From positions 11,215,960 to 11,279,959 of the forward strand of contig OZ038437.1 in the NCBI GenBank assembly GCA_964036275.1: DNA of 64,000 bases, read 5' to 3'. Positions 12,701 through 24,417 of the stretch are shown piece by piece. Every line of letters begins with the position of its first letter. Within the stretch, counting starts at the first letter, position 1. The stretch comes from Litoditis marina. Taxonomy: Eukaryota; Nematoda; Chromadorea; Rhabditida; Rhabditidae. Position numbers and translations under genes: made by a program. The notes beneath the pieces were generated by a model. That model saw only the letters and a program-made list of their open reading frames with translations, was not told the DNA's origin and did not search any database.

Positions 12701-13015
12701 ATTTTTCAATTGCAGTTTGAAGGACCGATGTAACGGGATTGGTCCACAAAATCGTCCTTCTTTAATCGCTTCTCATATATTCCCAGAACGCTTTTTCGAT
12801 GGTACTCGAATGGCCGTTCGAATACGTACTTGAACCTGTAACCCGATCTCTCTCATCCCCCGTGGAGTTCCAGAATAGTTTTTCCTCGAACACTTGCCCT
12901 TTGACCCTAAATGAAGTTTCTAAATATTTCTCTTTTTTCGTTAATATAAACATCATTTTATGTTTTTTGTTCATGAACAAGTGTTCAGTTTTTCTCCACT
13001 TCCCCTCATGGACTT
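9781..13015 (-). CDS. Unrecognised gene, 3' four exons, basic C-terminus
   Basis: I do not recognise the family. Four minus-strand exons join in phase: 13015-12830, 10609-10543, 10212-10005 and 9906-9781, the last ending in TGA. They encode about 193 residues. The first exon contains FRVKGQVFEEKLFWNSTGDE, the second INPGQPAYLFAVSDTCSIMQ, the third FTPLNFDAKRKTPTHGPLPL and a basic KLSRKRKRD stretch that could be a nuclear localisation signal. The last begins YDSWLDSRLKRNDLRLPPAS and ends in KRYSESSRA. Acceptors include TTTACAG and TTTTAG; donors include GTAAGA and GTACGT. Confidence is highest for the last two exons, which are open throughout, have consensus junctions and show a coding-like composition. 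The 13015 exon could instead stay open to a stop at about 12762, inside a foldback element. No start codon was found. The gene is divergent from ndx-1, and its 5' end should lie between 13.0 and 15.2 kb. Confidence 0.5.
10230..12640. other. Intron/intergenic DNA dense in CACGTG and ACGTGAAA words
   Basis: Apart from the exon at 10543-10609 and a CT-rich tract (11718-11850), this stretch holds no recognised gene. CACGTG, TTCACGT and ACGTGAAA recur dozens of times, singly and in short palindromes. Near 11970, 12130 and 12310 a ~170-bp unit (TCTACTCCACTACGACAGAA) repeats. Confidence 0.5.
11718..11850. repeat. (CT)n-rich tract
   Basis: C/T-only repeats with TTTCTC interruptions. Confidence 0.85.
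12641..12765. mobile_element. Foldback MITE, AAGAAGGACGATT type, copy 1
   Basis: 125 bp; arms AAAGAAGGACGATTATGTGG and the near-exact reverse complement. It abuts the open frame of the unrecognised minus-strand gene. Confidence 0.7.
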
Positions 13016-13142
13016 CTACAATGGAAAAGTTCATCTTGGAACATTTGCAGTGTGTATTTGGCTCTAGACGGCTGTTATTGTAGTTTGATTCTGTTTCTTG
13101 TCGGTCGAGTTCAAACTACAACTCAGCTATACCCACCCCACA

Positions 13143-13274
13143 TACTGTTTGTCAATTGCACAATCACGTGAAACATGTTAAACACAGAAAAACTCAGAAA
13201 TTTTCGATGACAAAGTACACTTTTCCTCATTAGAATGATCACTTTACGTGACTATCCATTTTATTTCCAGTGTA
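13143..13274. mobile_element. MITE family C, copy 2
   Basis: Same core and ends, 132 bp. Confidence 0.7.
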
Positions 13275-13922
13275 GGAACGCAGATCAAACCTATGTGTCA
13301 TAGAAAGATGTGGTGGATTATGAAATACTGATAGTCATTTTTTTTCGCGTTCTCAGACGACAGCTTCTCGAGAATTTAGAGCAAATCATAGAAAAGATAA
13401 TTTTCGTAATCTAGTTGCATCATATTGTTATTTATACCTGTAGTAATTCACATAAGCACAAGAAACCTAAGAAGTCGGTATATAGTTTAAAATTCCGCAT
13501 TGATAGAGTGTTCACTTTCCTCACATTTTACCCGGACTTTCCATTACTTTTAGTATCCGAGTCCACTTTTCTACTTAGCCTTTTCTAGTTTTGTAATAGC
13601 CACGCCAATAACAATATTTGGTGAAGTTCCGAGTTCTGATAAAAACTCTGAGATATAACTACATAAATTTCAATGGAAAAACAATGTAAACATATATTTG
13701 TAACGTATCGAAAGTGAGTACGATTTTCCTGGTTTGCCATGTTTTTGCATTAGCCATAGGCAATCCATCGGATGCGTGGTAAATCTAGCAGAAAATGCGA
13801 TTATTCCGCATTTGTCCCGAGTACTTTTCGGCCAATTATCGACCATTTTCGGGTAGGACTCGTAGTTTGCGAGATGAATAGCTCGTGAGATCATTTTATA
13901 AGATACGTCGTGAGTCATCAGA

Positions 13923-14056
13923 TACACTGTTAGTCAATTGCACAGTCACGTGAAGCATGTTAAGCACAGCAGAACTGAGAAACATGCAATTACAAAGTGC
14001 ACAATGCCTCATTAGAATGCTAAACTTACGTGAATATCCAATTTACTTTTACTATA
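13923..14056. mobile_element. MITE family C, copy 3
   Basis: Same core and ends, 134 bp, ending ACTATA. Confidence 0.7.
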
Positions 14057-14400
14057 CCGTAAATTTGATATTATTGACTATATTATTTTGGAAAAATTCG
14101 TTTGCAAGAAAGTTCACGTGAGATTTTGCAGTTTTCAGTAGACCTTGTCTCGTAGTTTTTTTTTTGCGTTGGATTAGAAATCTGAGAAAAAGTACGCCTT
14201 TCAAACCTCATCATTCACGGGCTTCGCATATTTGCAAGCAGTTTGAGTTACACTTTTTTCGGGTAATTCTTGGGTAGCCTTATACTCGTATTTTACGATG
14301 GATTGAAAAAAAACCCTCTCAGGAAAAAAATGATGAACTGTGGTGTCCAGACATCCCACATAATGTCGAAGTTCTGTTCATTGCCTTCAAACGTCATTGT

Positions 14401-14597
14401 TATAGTCGTCGCCAACGGAAAGGCGATAGGGTACTGTATATCTCACTTTCCGCTGTGTACGCACACATTTCTACTATTCCAATGCTTGCCGGTTAGGTGC
14501 TTTAATAGCGCAGTGGTCAGCTCCCTGCTACCCATCTTTTGCTCGTTGGTTCGATTCCGGAGAGCGACAGAAATGTATTGAATTGGCACTCACTATA
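14401..14597 (+). mobile_element. TATAGT-ended tRNA-like element, copy 3
   Basis: 197 bp, from TATAGTCGTCGCCAACGG to CACTCACTATA, with A box TAGCGCAGTGGTCAGC and B box GGTTCGATTCC, a perfect pol III consensus. Confidence 0.75.
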
Positions 14598-15230
14598 CTT
14601 TCATTGTGGCGAGAGTTTTTTGTTTGTTAGCTCAGCAGCAATGTTTGCAGAGTGTTTCTTGGCAGTAGAGAGCGTAACAGAAACCGATGACTTGTAAATA
14701 ACGAGTAAATAACGTTCGTTCTGGGAGAATAGGCATGCTCTGTCTCTTTTTTACCCTCTCTCTCTTGCTCTCTATTTCTTTTTGTCACTCTCACTTTTCT
14801 TTTTCTCCTTCTCTCTCCGTAATAGTTTGCTTTTCTCCTACTATTCAATTACGATCTGTTATTCAGTCTATTTGTCATGCTCGAATATTATTATTCATTA
14901 ATTCCAATGATAGTATTGGTAAAACCTTTTCGTTTCATTAATTTAATTAGATAGGCTGGAAATGACTATAAAATAATATTCCGTGCGTGATATTTTTCGA
15001 TCTTCGAAACTTTGATTTTGCCTTCTCATTGAACAGGATTTCATGTATCCACTTCACAAAATTGAGTGATCACTACTGAAAAAGAGTTAATTTGTGTCTG
15101 CTGTTTCAATCAACTGAGAAGCTGTTGTTGACCAATCCGTTCTATATTTCGCTTGTTTTTCTTCTTCATGTAAACAAAAGTGTATTTGTTGTTTTGTAAA
15201 CAACACTACATTTCAATTAACTTTTATTTC

Positions 15231-15237
15231 AGAAATG
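15231..15237 (+). promoter_or_regulatory. Likely trans-splice acceptor and start of ndx-1
   Basis: The TTTATTTCAG acceptor ends at 15232 and the ATG follows at 15235. A two-base leader after a consensus acceptor is typical of spliced-leader addition in rhabditid nematodes. An ordinary intron acceptor for an unseen upstream exon is the alternative. Confidence 0.45.
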
Positions 15238-18200
15238 GGTATATCCGAAGATGAATACATAGCCGAGAGCCGGGATCCGACGCCCGAACCAACCAATGAG
15301 GTCATAGAAATGGGTCAGTTCTATTTTTATATTAGTTTTTCTATTTTTATTTCGAAGTTAAATAGTATTCATGATTCACTGCTGTGGATTTGAAAAGGAT
15401 TAGAGACGTTTCGTCCGAGCAGTCTCAATACAAACAAAAGGAAACTTAAAAGTGTTTTTTTTTTCAAGAGAGTTTCTGTCCGACTTGCAGATATTTAGTG
15501 TGTCTTGTTCATGACAAAAATAGGGCGAATTCTTTATTTAACCCGGTATTTCGTTAACCCTAGCTGTTAACCATTAACCGGGTTACCTGGTTAACCCTTT
15601 TGTTAACCACTTGGTAACCCTAAATTTGCCCCAAAAGACATTGTAGAAGAGGGTTAACAAGTGGTTAACAAAAGGGTTAACCAGGTAACCCGGTTAAGGT
15701 TACCTGGTAGGGTTAACGAAATACCGGGTTCCTTGTGGAATTGGCCCAAAAATAGCTATATTTTAAAGTTTTAAACCCCATAAGTTTGTGCATATGTTTC
15801 AACGGAGTATATTCCAACTTTAGTAGTCACCATGATGTTTTTTTATTTGTGTTAGTTAAATCAGGTACCAGTTAGGAAACTTTGTCATGTAGTTTCATGT
15901 TTCACGTCAGTTTTCTATCCATTTTCTTCATGATAACTCATGCCTAGTTTCTCTCTACGGATACTACAATGTGATCAATGTTGTAATTGCGTGAATGAAG
16001 TAACACACGGCTGAAATAGTTGCCGTAGAAGATTATTATATTATATTATGATGTATGAGTACGTAATTTGTAGGTCTGACGCCGACCCACGGTATTCTGA
16101 AGAAGACCGAGAACGGCGACGGAAATGGGGAACATGGAACAAATGGAAAAGAAAAATTGGCCGGAGAAAACATCAAAAAGGAGGAACGAGTGCCCGACAT
16201 GCAGCTGGGAAGTGAGTCGTGTCATTTTCTACAACACGTGAAGAGAGAATCGAAGTCTGGTACCATGTCTTGCGGTAACGAACTCCGGACTACGTACCAC
16301 CCTAAGTCCCATATTTTAAAACGAAACTTTTTCATCCTGTAGCAAAAGAAGAGGAAGTATAAGCAATTCGATGTAATTCTATCTTTAACTTCCATTTTTT
16401 TCACTCCAAATTCAATTTCATCCACTCAAAACCGCAGTTTTGCCGCATTCAAAATTCAAAACGTGCACGTGGCATTGATTCTTCGAGCCACGCCTGAGCC
16501 TACAATCCACTCCCCCTTATGTTGCCCTCTAACTTCCCCGGGTTCTGTCTGAGAACTCGAGAGACGTGAACGATGTATGCACGTGGTTTGAGACTATTTA
16601 GTGTAGGCTGGCAGACTTGTTCGTTTTTCTATTTTGGTGACAGTTGAAGTTTTACTTGTGAATGTCGCTTCGCCTAAACGACAACGTTAAACACGTAATG
16701 TTAGTAGTTGCGCTGTAACTAAAATTATCAAAAATAACAAATTGGGGTGATATTAGTATCAAATATATTCTCGTTGGGCTTTCTGCTTGTTTCTGTTTCT
16801 GCTTGATGCGTTGCGTTTCAGGAAACCTTTCCAAAATTGGAAAAAGGGACCATTAAAAGTATACAATCAGACGATTGGACAATTGAAAATAGACCATTGG
16901 ACGAGTGGACATTTGAGATGAACAATTGAACAATCGAAGTTGGACAAATGAACAACTAGAAATCCAGGCCCATAGTACAATGAGGCATTTTTCAGAATGT
17001 CGATACGTCCGTCTTCACGACAACGTGAACTACGTGGCGGCGGCACTGATTCTGCGAGGGGTCGGGGAAGAAACTGAAGTCTTGTTGATTCAGGAGGCGA
17101 AAAAGAGTTGTCGGGGGAAGTAAGTCCAAGTTTCTGGGAGAATTATATTATTGTCCAATACGGTGTAAAAAGAAACAACGATGAAAAACAAAAAAAACAG
17201 AGGTACATCTGATTGAGGAGCAATGAAGAGTTGTAGAAGACTTTCAATTGAGTTTTCAAGTTCAAGCTTGCCTGTATAGTGAAACACTGGACATTCGTGA
17301 GAGTGTTTCCGGAATCAGTTTTGTCACATGATTGCTCCAAAAATGTCCAAAAGTTCGCATCGGTTCATTGAGAATGTTGTTGATTCACTATTCAGTTCTG
17401 ACCGTTTCATACTTCCAGATGGTACATGCCAGCCGGTCGGGTTGAAGCTGGAGAGACTTTGGAGGTAAATAAAACATTTTCCCTTCTTTTTTGATTTTAG
17501 CAAAAGTGATATCTATGTTTTGCTTCGAACAAGTGTTTAGCATCTCTTAATGGCCAGAAGCGATCATTCTGTTCCGATGAAGTAAGCTCAGATCAAACTG
17601 CAACTTTGGTTTGTGACACTCTTGAGCTTGTCTGATCAAACCACAATATTGAGTCAATAATACATAGTGATAGTTTATTGTTCAGGAATCAGTGCAACGC
17701 GAAGTGTTGGAGGAGACGGGTTTCACGTGTAACGTCATCGAGTTATTGTCATTACAAGTACAGGGCAGCGGCTGGTATCGATTCGCATTCTACTGCGAGG
17801 TTACCGGTAAGTTCACTAACGTTTTATTCCGAAGGACGTGAAGCATGTAGAAATATTATCAAATGTTGGCTTGATGTTCACGTGACTATTTTACGTGAGG
17901 ATTCATTAGCATTTTACTGCGAACTTACTGGTTAGTTTACTAACTTTTTTTCTGAAAAGCTCCCGTTAACGTTCATTAGACAAGCGATTTCGGAGAGAAA
18001 CTTTCCACTTCAATTTGAATAACATGCCACTCGTACATTCTCGCAGCTCTCTTATGAAATTTGAGATCTTGCCCTAGTTCCCACACTTCCAATGCCAAAT
18101 ATAGACAGAAAGTGCAAAATCGTCAACAAAGGAAGGGGGGATGTTTTTAGAGGATTTCGACACCCATTCGGGTTATTTGAGATTCAGTGTACTAAAAGTT

Positions 18201-21200
18201 CACATTTGGCAAATTCACTGGTAGTGGAGAATTTCACTCAGCTTGCGTTTTAGTGACAGAAAGGAAAGTCAATATGAAAGAGCTAATCGAGAGAGACCCA
18301 CAAATACTATTCTTCATTCAAACTAACCAACCTACTTTGCATACGGTTCACATGCTTAAGTCTGTTTTGGCGCGCGCAACGCTATGTTTAGGTACCCCGG
18401 GGTACCTAAACCAGCTTCCCATCCTGCCCTCCTTTAAGTCTTCTCAAACATACGCCAATTCACTACTTGTTCATCCCGTCAGGATAGGAGTTAGGCGAAA
18501 TAGCGTTGAAAACGCGAGACGTAGAGTTAGATCAAGCTTCGGGGAAATCTAGCGTACGTATAGGCAGGGTCCAATAGTTTAGTGTAGTTTGATCTCGTTA
18601 CGCGCTCTCACGAGTTTCGACCAAAAATCAATAAAATCAAACTGCAAATACAGCGGGATAGGAGTGGGTGACGATTAAGCTTGAACACATTCAGCGGATG
18701 TCTCCTGTTAAAAACTGTATGAATTTTTGTTCTTCAAATTAGTACAAACCTAGTTTATTCATGTGAACTATCGATTGTGATACTTTGAACTTTCCGTTGA
18801 AGTTGAAACCTGAGTTACAGGTTGTAGCTTAATGCATTCGAGCTTAATCGTCACCCACTCGGGATAGAACACCGTAGTGACTGGTTTTGAAAAAAGTGAA
18901 CAGTATAAAAATTCTCGAATTCTCAGGTGGCGATTTGAAAACGGCGGCAGACATAGAATCCCTACAGGCGCAATGGTGAAAAATTAACAAAGATTCTGAA
19001 GGTTTTCTAGGAAAGAATGTAATTTTCTGAGGTGTGACTTCATGTAGGATCAATACCTCGAGCGAACACAGCAGAAACTCGAGTATAAAAACTCTCGAAT
19101 TCTCAGGTGGCGATTTGAAAACGACGGCAGACATAGAATCCCTACAGGCCCAATGGTTCAGTCTTAAGGATGTACTGGCAAAGAAGATGGTCTTGAGGTT
19201 AGTATGAAGAAAATCACCGAATGTTGTTTGTAGTTTGATCTCTGTTCCGGGGAACATTGACTTTTACCCACCGGGGGGTTATAATTCAATTTATTACCTG
19301 CAATACAAAAGTTTGAGTGTGGGGGGTAAAAAGAAAACATTTCCGGTATTGAAGTTCAGTCCCCCACTCGTTGAAGTTTGTTCCACCCCCCGCCGTCCCA
19401 AGTGGGGGGGGGGTAAATAGTAAATGTCGAAGTTGAATTTTTACCCCCCCCCCCCCCTCTCCTAGATTTTTAGGTTTTAGCTTGGGTGGGGGGGGATACT
19501 TCAATTTTCGCCTGTTCCGCACCCCCCTTCACAAATTGAACCGAAAAGCAATGGAATCAAACTACAAAAACAGTGTGATAAGGTAACATACATCCCACTG
19601 GGTCAGTCTAAAAGATGTATTGGCAAAGAAGATGGTGTTGTGGTTAGTATAGTTTCTGAAACGTTGATTGTACTAAGATCAGAATTTTCGGATATTTTCT
19701 TCATTGATAATGTATGTTTTAAGTGTATTTTACTTATGATTCATTCACATTTATATGAGACGTGAATTAGATCAGGGAATTTGGTTCAGAATCTGTATGA
19801 GTTATAGTCGCTGTTTGGAGCAGAAAATTGAAATGTGTGATAAAAACCTACTTCTGTATCTCAGATTTACATGAGTTTTTCATTTTTTTTTCACGTAAAC
19901 ATGACCAATTCGCACACCTTTCTTCCTATTTCATGTGACTTTCCCGTCAGTTATGAAATCTTTTTAGGGGAAAAGACTTTCTGCGGTTGGTAGAAGAAGC
20001 GGTCTCGTTCCGGGACAATTTCAAACCTGAACTGCCTCGAATTCTTCCGATTGGAGTGAATATGCCTGGTCTTTTCATGGAGTTCATGATAGTTCGACAT
20101 AGTTTGGACGAGTGAGTTGAAATTTGTTATACAAAGTACAGAAACACTGGAACTCTCGAATGTTTACTGCTGGCTTGGTACCTGGTGGTACATGATTATT
20201 AAAACCTATAACATCAGTGAAACTAATTTTTTCTACCAACAGAAGTGATGAATATGTAATTCAACATTTTGTACACTTTGTTGTGTACTTGGGGGTTGAT
20301 ACAGCCGCAAAAACCGTACAGTATCATTTCACTGGTTTGAACCGAAGCGACTATTGAATAAATTTCAAATTTCTCTCCTAGCTCTTTCAATATTTTTTTC
20401 AGGTCTCGAACAGAGGTTCTGGTGCACAAATCGATAAAAGATGAGGAGATGTTGATTGACCACGACCAGCCATTCCCCACCGTCGAGTTCGGATTCGAGT
20501 ACTTCTTCGCCATGGTCGTCTCGAAGTGTTATAGGGTGAGCAAACCACAAACTACAAGTTTCTGACTCTAGCCAGTACTACCAGAAACAATAAACGAACA
20601 CCAATTTTACTAATGGCACATAGTTATCTGTTTGAACAAAGAAGAAAACTAGAAGTTTGGCTTAGAATACTTTTTCGCTGTGATCGGGTCGAGATGTAAT
20701 AGGGTTAGTTCTGTTCATTAAACCGGTAGAAAACGTCTCTAATGCACTCGGGATCCGGACCCGGTCACCACAATTCGAGAGTAGCTCATTTACCACAACA
20801 TCTAGCGCCGTTTCTGGCGACGACCTATAGTGCTAATGTCTCCTATCTGGACTCGTTGGCAGCGTGCCAAAAACTTTCGAAGACTGTAATTCTGAGAAAA
20901 CATGTATTTTACATGCAATTTCCTTGAATACGAACTATAACGAAGAGGAAGAGCCCTTCACATAAGTTTATATTGTTCAACATGTTCAAAAACTGCCTTG
21001 AAACTTCATTGGCAAGCAAGTCTAGTTAGGAAATGTGCGAGCTATAGCGTATTTAGTGTTATAGCTGTAGATCGTAACTTTTACCTAACAACAAATCATT
21101 GAATTATTGACCTCATTGACGCGTTCCATGAGCTAGTTCTGTACTACTAGTTTACGTGGTTTGCTCTTTGAAAACGACGGAATCCTATGAAAAATCTGAA

Positions 21201-21965
21201 AACATCTTGTTTTCAGCACCTGCTCGAAGAAGGCCCAAACGTGGTGTTTGCGCCAACGCACGTGGTTCGCGTCAAGTGTCATCCGAAGCCGTTGCAAAGT
21301 CTTGCACACGGTCTGTCCGTCAGGGTTTATTGTCAGCACAAGAAGAGTGCCACTAAAGCTGCGATCAGGAGTCCAAGGTACTAAATTACCATGAAATTAT
21401 AATAATAAGTCTAATTACAAAGTGTAATCAAAAGTATAATAAGTATGAGTGTCATAACAAGTGGCGCACGGTTCATCAGTGAGGGTTTATTGTCAGCACA
21501 AGAAGAGTGCCACTAAATCTGCGATCAGGAGTTCACGGTTGGTTTTATTAAATAATGATTATGCTGTATCTCACCTCATCAAGTTTGAGAAAGATGCAGA
21601 GGAGAAGAGACATACGAGAACATATATGAGATGCTTCAGAGAGGTATTGAGGGTTTTCATGTTATCTACAAGCTCAAGATTATAAATTCCGATGCAAACC
21701 CTGGAAATAAATCGCTCATAACACTGGCAAAATCGCAATCCGTGATCAATCAAATCTTCTTTGTTTTTTATATCGTTTCACGCCAATTCCCGAATTTCGA
21801 GCGAAGACATATATTCAAAGCTTTCACATTTTACCAATACCCATTGCATGATTTGTCCACTTGTGCGCTTTCAGGTACCACTGGATTCCTGTCGAAAACC
21901 CGACGACCCGGGAAAATCTTCATTTGAACAAAAATCAATATCGAGCCACGCTACAAATGTTGTGA
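15235..21965 (+). CDS. ndx-1: Nudix hydrolase, NUDT18 / ndx-1 type
   Basis: Complete ten-exon gene: 15235-15313, 16074-16211, 16996-17119, 17419-17464, 17686-17806, 19107-19197, 19968-20111, 20403-20535, 21217-21377, 21875-21965. All junctions keep phase and give 375 residues. Residues 1-72 are a low-complexity, acidic, probably disordered leader. The Nudix domain follows, with a perfect Nudix box G120-x5-E126-x7-R134-E135-V136-x-E138-E139-x-G141-F142, the Mg-binding helix of the family. KWYMPAGR before it and VQGSGWYRFAFYCEVTGGDL after it match the NUDT18 pattern. That family cleaves nucleoside diphosphate derivatives, in human NUDT18 oxidised guanine nucleotides; activity here is inferred. 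A second C-terminal half (PELPRILPIGVNMPGLFMEF and GFEYFFAMVVSKCYR) is also typical. A TTTCAG two bases before the ATG could be a trans-splice acceptor. The first two exons are joined by phase and position only; the domain start alone is certain. Several exons have nearby partial copies. Confidence 0.85.
15522..15748. mobile_element. Palindromic MITE with GGTTAAC words, copy 1
   Basis: About 227 bp in ndx-1 intron 1. Dense TTAACC/GGTTAA words; arms ACCCGGTATTTCGTTAACCC and its reverse complement fold back over nearly the whole element. Confidence 0.72.
17905..17948 (+). pseudogene. Partial copy of ndx-1 exon 5 end plus donor
   Basis: This stretch repeats 17788-17830, the last codons of exon 5 (AFYCEVTG) with the GT donor and early intron, 117 bp downstream. 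It reads AFYCELTG followed by GTTAGT. No acceptor precedes it, so it is probably not a functional exon. Confidence 0.7.
18901..18977 (+). pseudogene. Upstream partial copy of ndx-1 exon 6 with acceptor
   Basis: It matches 19081-19157, the intron end, TTCTCAG acceptor and first half of exon 6 (GGDLKTAADIESLQAQW). It then hits an in-frame TGA where the true exon continues with FSLKDV. Use of this acceptor would truncate the protein. Confidence 0.75.
19258..19530. repeat. G/C-run repeat block with GGGGTAAA units
   Basis: Alternating runs of G and C (up to 14 C at 19444-19457) are separated by short spacers carrying GGGGTAAA or TTTACCCC. The block lies in ndx-1 intron 6 and could form quadruplex or foldback structures. 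A related block is at 47640-47845. Confidence 0.6.
19599..19651 (+). pseudogene. Downstream partial copy of ndx-1 exon 6 with donor
   Basis: It matches 19157-19205, the second half of exon 6 (VSLKDVLAKKMVL) with its GTTAGTAT donor. With the copy at 18901 it splits exon 6 into a left echo and a right echo around the intact exon. The right copy has no acceptor. Confidence 0.75.
20652..20709 (+). pseudogene. Decayed copy of ndx-1 exon 8 end plus donor
   Basis: It aligns with 20480-20541 (EFGFEYFFAMVVSKCYR and donor) at a distance of about 170 bp. It now has stop codons in that frame (TAG, TAA), while the AGGGTTAGT donor is preserved. It is more diverged than the other copies. Confidence 0.6.
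21463..21545 (+). pseudogene. Copy of ndx-1 exon 9 end plus donor
   Basis: It repeats 21301-21383 about 162 bp downstream. The frame is intact (VRVYCQHKKSATKSAIRSS) and the donor phase is unchanged (CG before GTTGGT; AG before GTACTA in the real exon). Substitutions are mixed silent and replacement. There is no T-rich acceptor just upstream. Confidence 0.75.
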
Positions 21966-22899
21966 TTAGTGATAGCACTTCTCATTTTTCACATGATCTT
22001 TGGATGTATCTGCGTCTCCATGTTTTACCTTGTCTCTCACATCACAATCCAACTGACCGAATTTTACATTTCCATACTGTTCTGCATTTTGTTTCGAACT
22101 TTCCTGACATTCTATATTTTAAAGTCCTGCGAACTTCTCTCCAGTGTATTGAATGATTATTGACTTTTGTACAGAAAATAATCAATAGTTCCTCGAAAAC
22201 CGAGTGCGTGAGTCAAAACGGGCTTGTGCGCATTTTTATAGTCGGTAACGCTTCTTTTAAAATGAATTTCTTTAGATAGGATAATTTTTTTCCACAAAAT
22301 AGAAACATTTCTTATTTTAAAAAACTCTTTTGACCTACACGTTTTTTTCACGTACTCACGTTCTTACACGTAGGTTGAAGCATTGCTGCCAGCTCCTAGC
22401 TGCGTTTGCTTTACTTTTCGCTCCTTTATTCAAAACATTTTGAAAGACAACAACATTTCTCATTTGCTCACGCAGTAGTCATTCTTCTGTGAAGAAATTC
22501 ATACTTTTCTCATATTTTTTGTTTCTACATTTCTAATCATTTCAAGTGAACCATTGCATGTTTTCCCAAAACTCTCGACTAAGCTGCGCAGCTGGCTTAT
22601 AAGTTTGAAACATTGTGTCACGAATATCAAATATCTTAAAAAATCTTATTTGCAACAATCAAATCTGTCCACAAATGCAAACTTCTCTGATTCTCATGTT
22701 TTTTCTACAGAATTTGTCAGTTTTGTCTGATTGTCTCACGTGTGATATTTGAAGTGCTTGCCGAATAAATAGTTTTTCTTTGTTATTTTTAAAATTTTAT
22801 TCAGAAAAATAAATGTATACTAGTGGATTTGTTCACAAATTAACATGTTAGCCTGCGAGATGAATAAAGGAAGCATGAACGATGAACAAAAACAGTAGT

Positions 22900-23700
22900 A
22901 TGGAAACGCGCATGTGTGTGACTACAGGTAAAAAACCACCTTTCAATTTTCTGTTTCTGATGTACCTGTTCAGGAAGATTCCGGCACTTTTTAAAACTCC
23001 GTCTCTGACCCCTCCAATGCTGTTTCCCTAACTCTAACCCTGTTCTACAGAATGAAGTAACACACGGCTTGAATAGTTGCCGTAAAAAGAGTATTATTAT
23101 TATATTCTATTTGTTGTCCCCATTCTACGTCTTCAACTCTGATCCCATCGCAGTCTATCATTTTCGATTCGATGCTATAGTTTTGTTAAACGAACTCTAC
23201 TCTACGTTCCTAACCCCTTCAAACATCGCCCCCACAAATCTGATTCTGTCTCTTATAGCTCCATTCCCTCCGTCTCTGACCCTTTCGACTCTACTTTCCT
23301 AATTCTTGCCCTCATTTCTTTTTGTTCCTAACCCTTCCAACTCGGCCTCCTTCCCTCTCAGTATCCTTGCTCTTGCATTCCTAACCTTTTTCTCCATCCC
23401 TCACTCTGAATTCGTTCTCTCTCTTCTGACCCTCTCTCTTTCCCTCTCTACTTCTCCGTCCCTAACGCTTCTAACTCTACTACCCTCATTCCGACCCTGT
23501 ATCTCAAACTCCTCCGTCCCTGACCCCTCCACTCTACCTCTCTAATTCTGCCCCCATGACTCTTTGTGTGCGCGCGCGCGTGGCCCGGTCGTGATTGATA
23601 ATCGCGGCTCCTAACGACTCCTTTCTCTAGACTCTGAAAAATTAATGAGCGAATCTACTAATGAGGCTGGGGCTCAGCTGACCCTGCCAATGACCGATAG
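22900..23700 (+). CDS. Possible small two-exon coding fragment
   Basis: Weak candidate. An ATG at 22900 opens METRMCVTT and ends in a GTAAAA donor at 22928. An exon at 23631-23700 (acceptor TTTCTCTAG, donor GTTCGT) continues in phase as SEKLMSESTNEAGAQLTLPM. Terminal candidates at 23861 and 24185 share VDQG-x-ADKLSVVI, but neither fits the phase cleanly. The stretch between the exons is C/T-rich. No family is recognised; it may be a decayed repeat. Confidence 0.22.
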
Positions 23701-23859
23701 GTTCGTCTCTCCATGAGACCTTCAAAGTCATTTTTCAAACTCTTTTTGGTCTAAAAAGGAATATTTCGTTCAAAAAGAGACACAAGAAGTCTCAATTTTT
23801 AGTTTAATTATGAACTACGTTACTTACAAGAAGTCTTTATTGATTATTTGAGATTTCAG

Positions 23860-24270
23860 AAAGGGTAGATCAAGGACCAGCAGACAAGCTGAGTGTTGTT
23901 ATAAGAGTCGCTTCGTCTCTTCATGAGACCCTGAATGTTATTTGTCAATTTTTTTATGGTAGAAACAGGAACGAGGAATTCAACTTTTTCTAATGAAAAA
24001 AAAAAACTACTAAAAGGCTGACACGGCAGAAAATATGGTACTGTGATCCCGAATGAACGATCGTGATCCTCCACGAGATCATGAAACTATTTTTTCAACT
24101 TGAGATAAAAAATTAGATCTTTTTCATTTAATGTATACTGCTTATTGCACTAAAAAATAGTATTTGCTTGTTTGTTTGTAGATAGGGGAGAGTGTAGATC
24201 AAGGATACGCAGACAAGCTGAGTGTTGTGATAAGCTCAGCCCCATTCGCAGCAGTTTGATTAATTGAATG
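23860..24270 (+). repeat. Two diverged copies of an exon-like unit
   Basis: Copies at about 23861-23935 and 24185-24270 both read VDQG-x-ADKLSVVI in one frame, and the second ends SSAPFAAV-stop. Related TCATGAGACC or CCACGAGATC tails occur at 23715, 23925 and 24070. Function unknown. Confidence 0.35.
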
Positions 24271-24417
24271 AAAACAGCACTCGAATTTCTATACATATTG
24301 AACTTTTTTTCTCTTTTCTCTAATCACGTAAAAATTGTTTGTTCTGTGAACTTGGAACCTACACCCCCCCCCCCCCCTCCATTTAACCCTACTCGATCAG
24401 TGGAGGTAATACTGTTA

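Noticed and set aside
13571..13634. Minus-strand exon reading FLSELGTSPNIVIGVAITKL
   Set aside because: The acceptor is good, but the donor is weak and the phase does not fit the next exon of the neighbouring gene.
13670..13927. 85-codon minus-strand open frame
   Set aside because: No splice context and no recognisable family; flanked by MITE family C and repetitive sequence.
14320..14400. Minus-strand exon reading MTFEGNEQNFDIMWDVWTPQ
   Set aside because: It looks coding-like, but no consensus donor follows and its upstream side is cut by a repeat element.
16338..16360. Short terminal exon (TKEEEV-stop) making a 79-residue protein from the first two ndx-1 exons
   Set aside because: The phase allows it, but joining to the Nudix-domain exon at 16996 also keeps phase and gives a complete family member; kept only as a possible alternative end.
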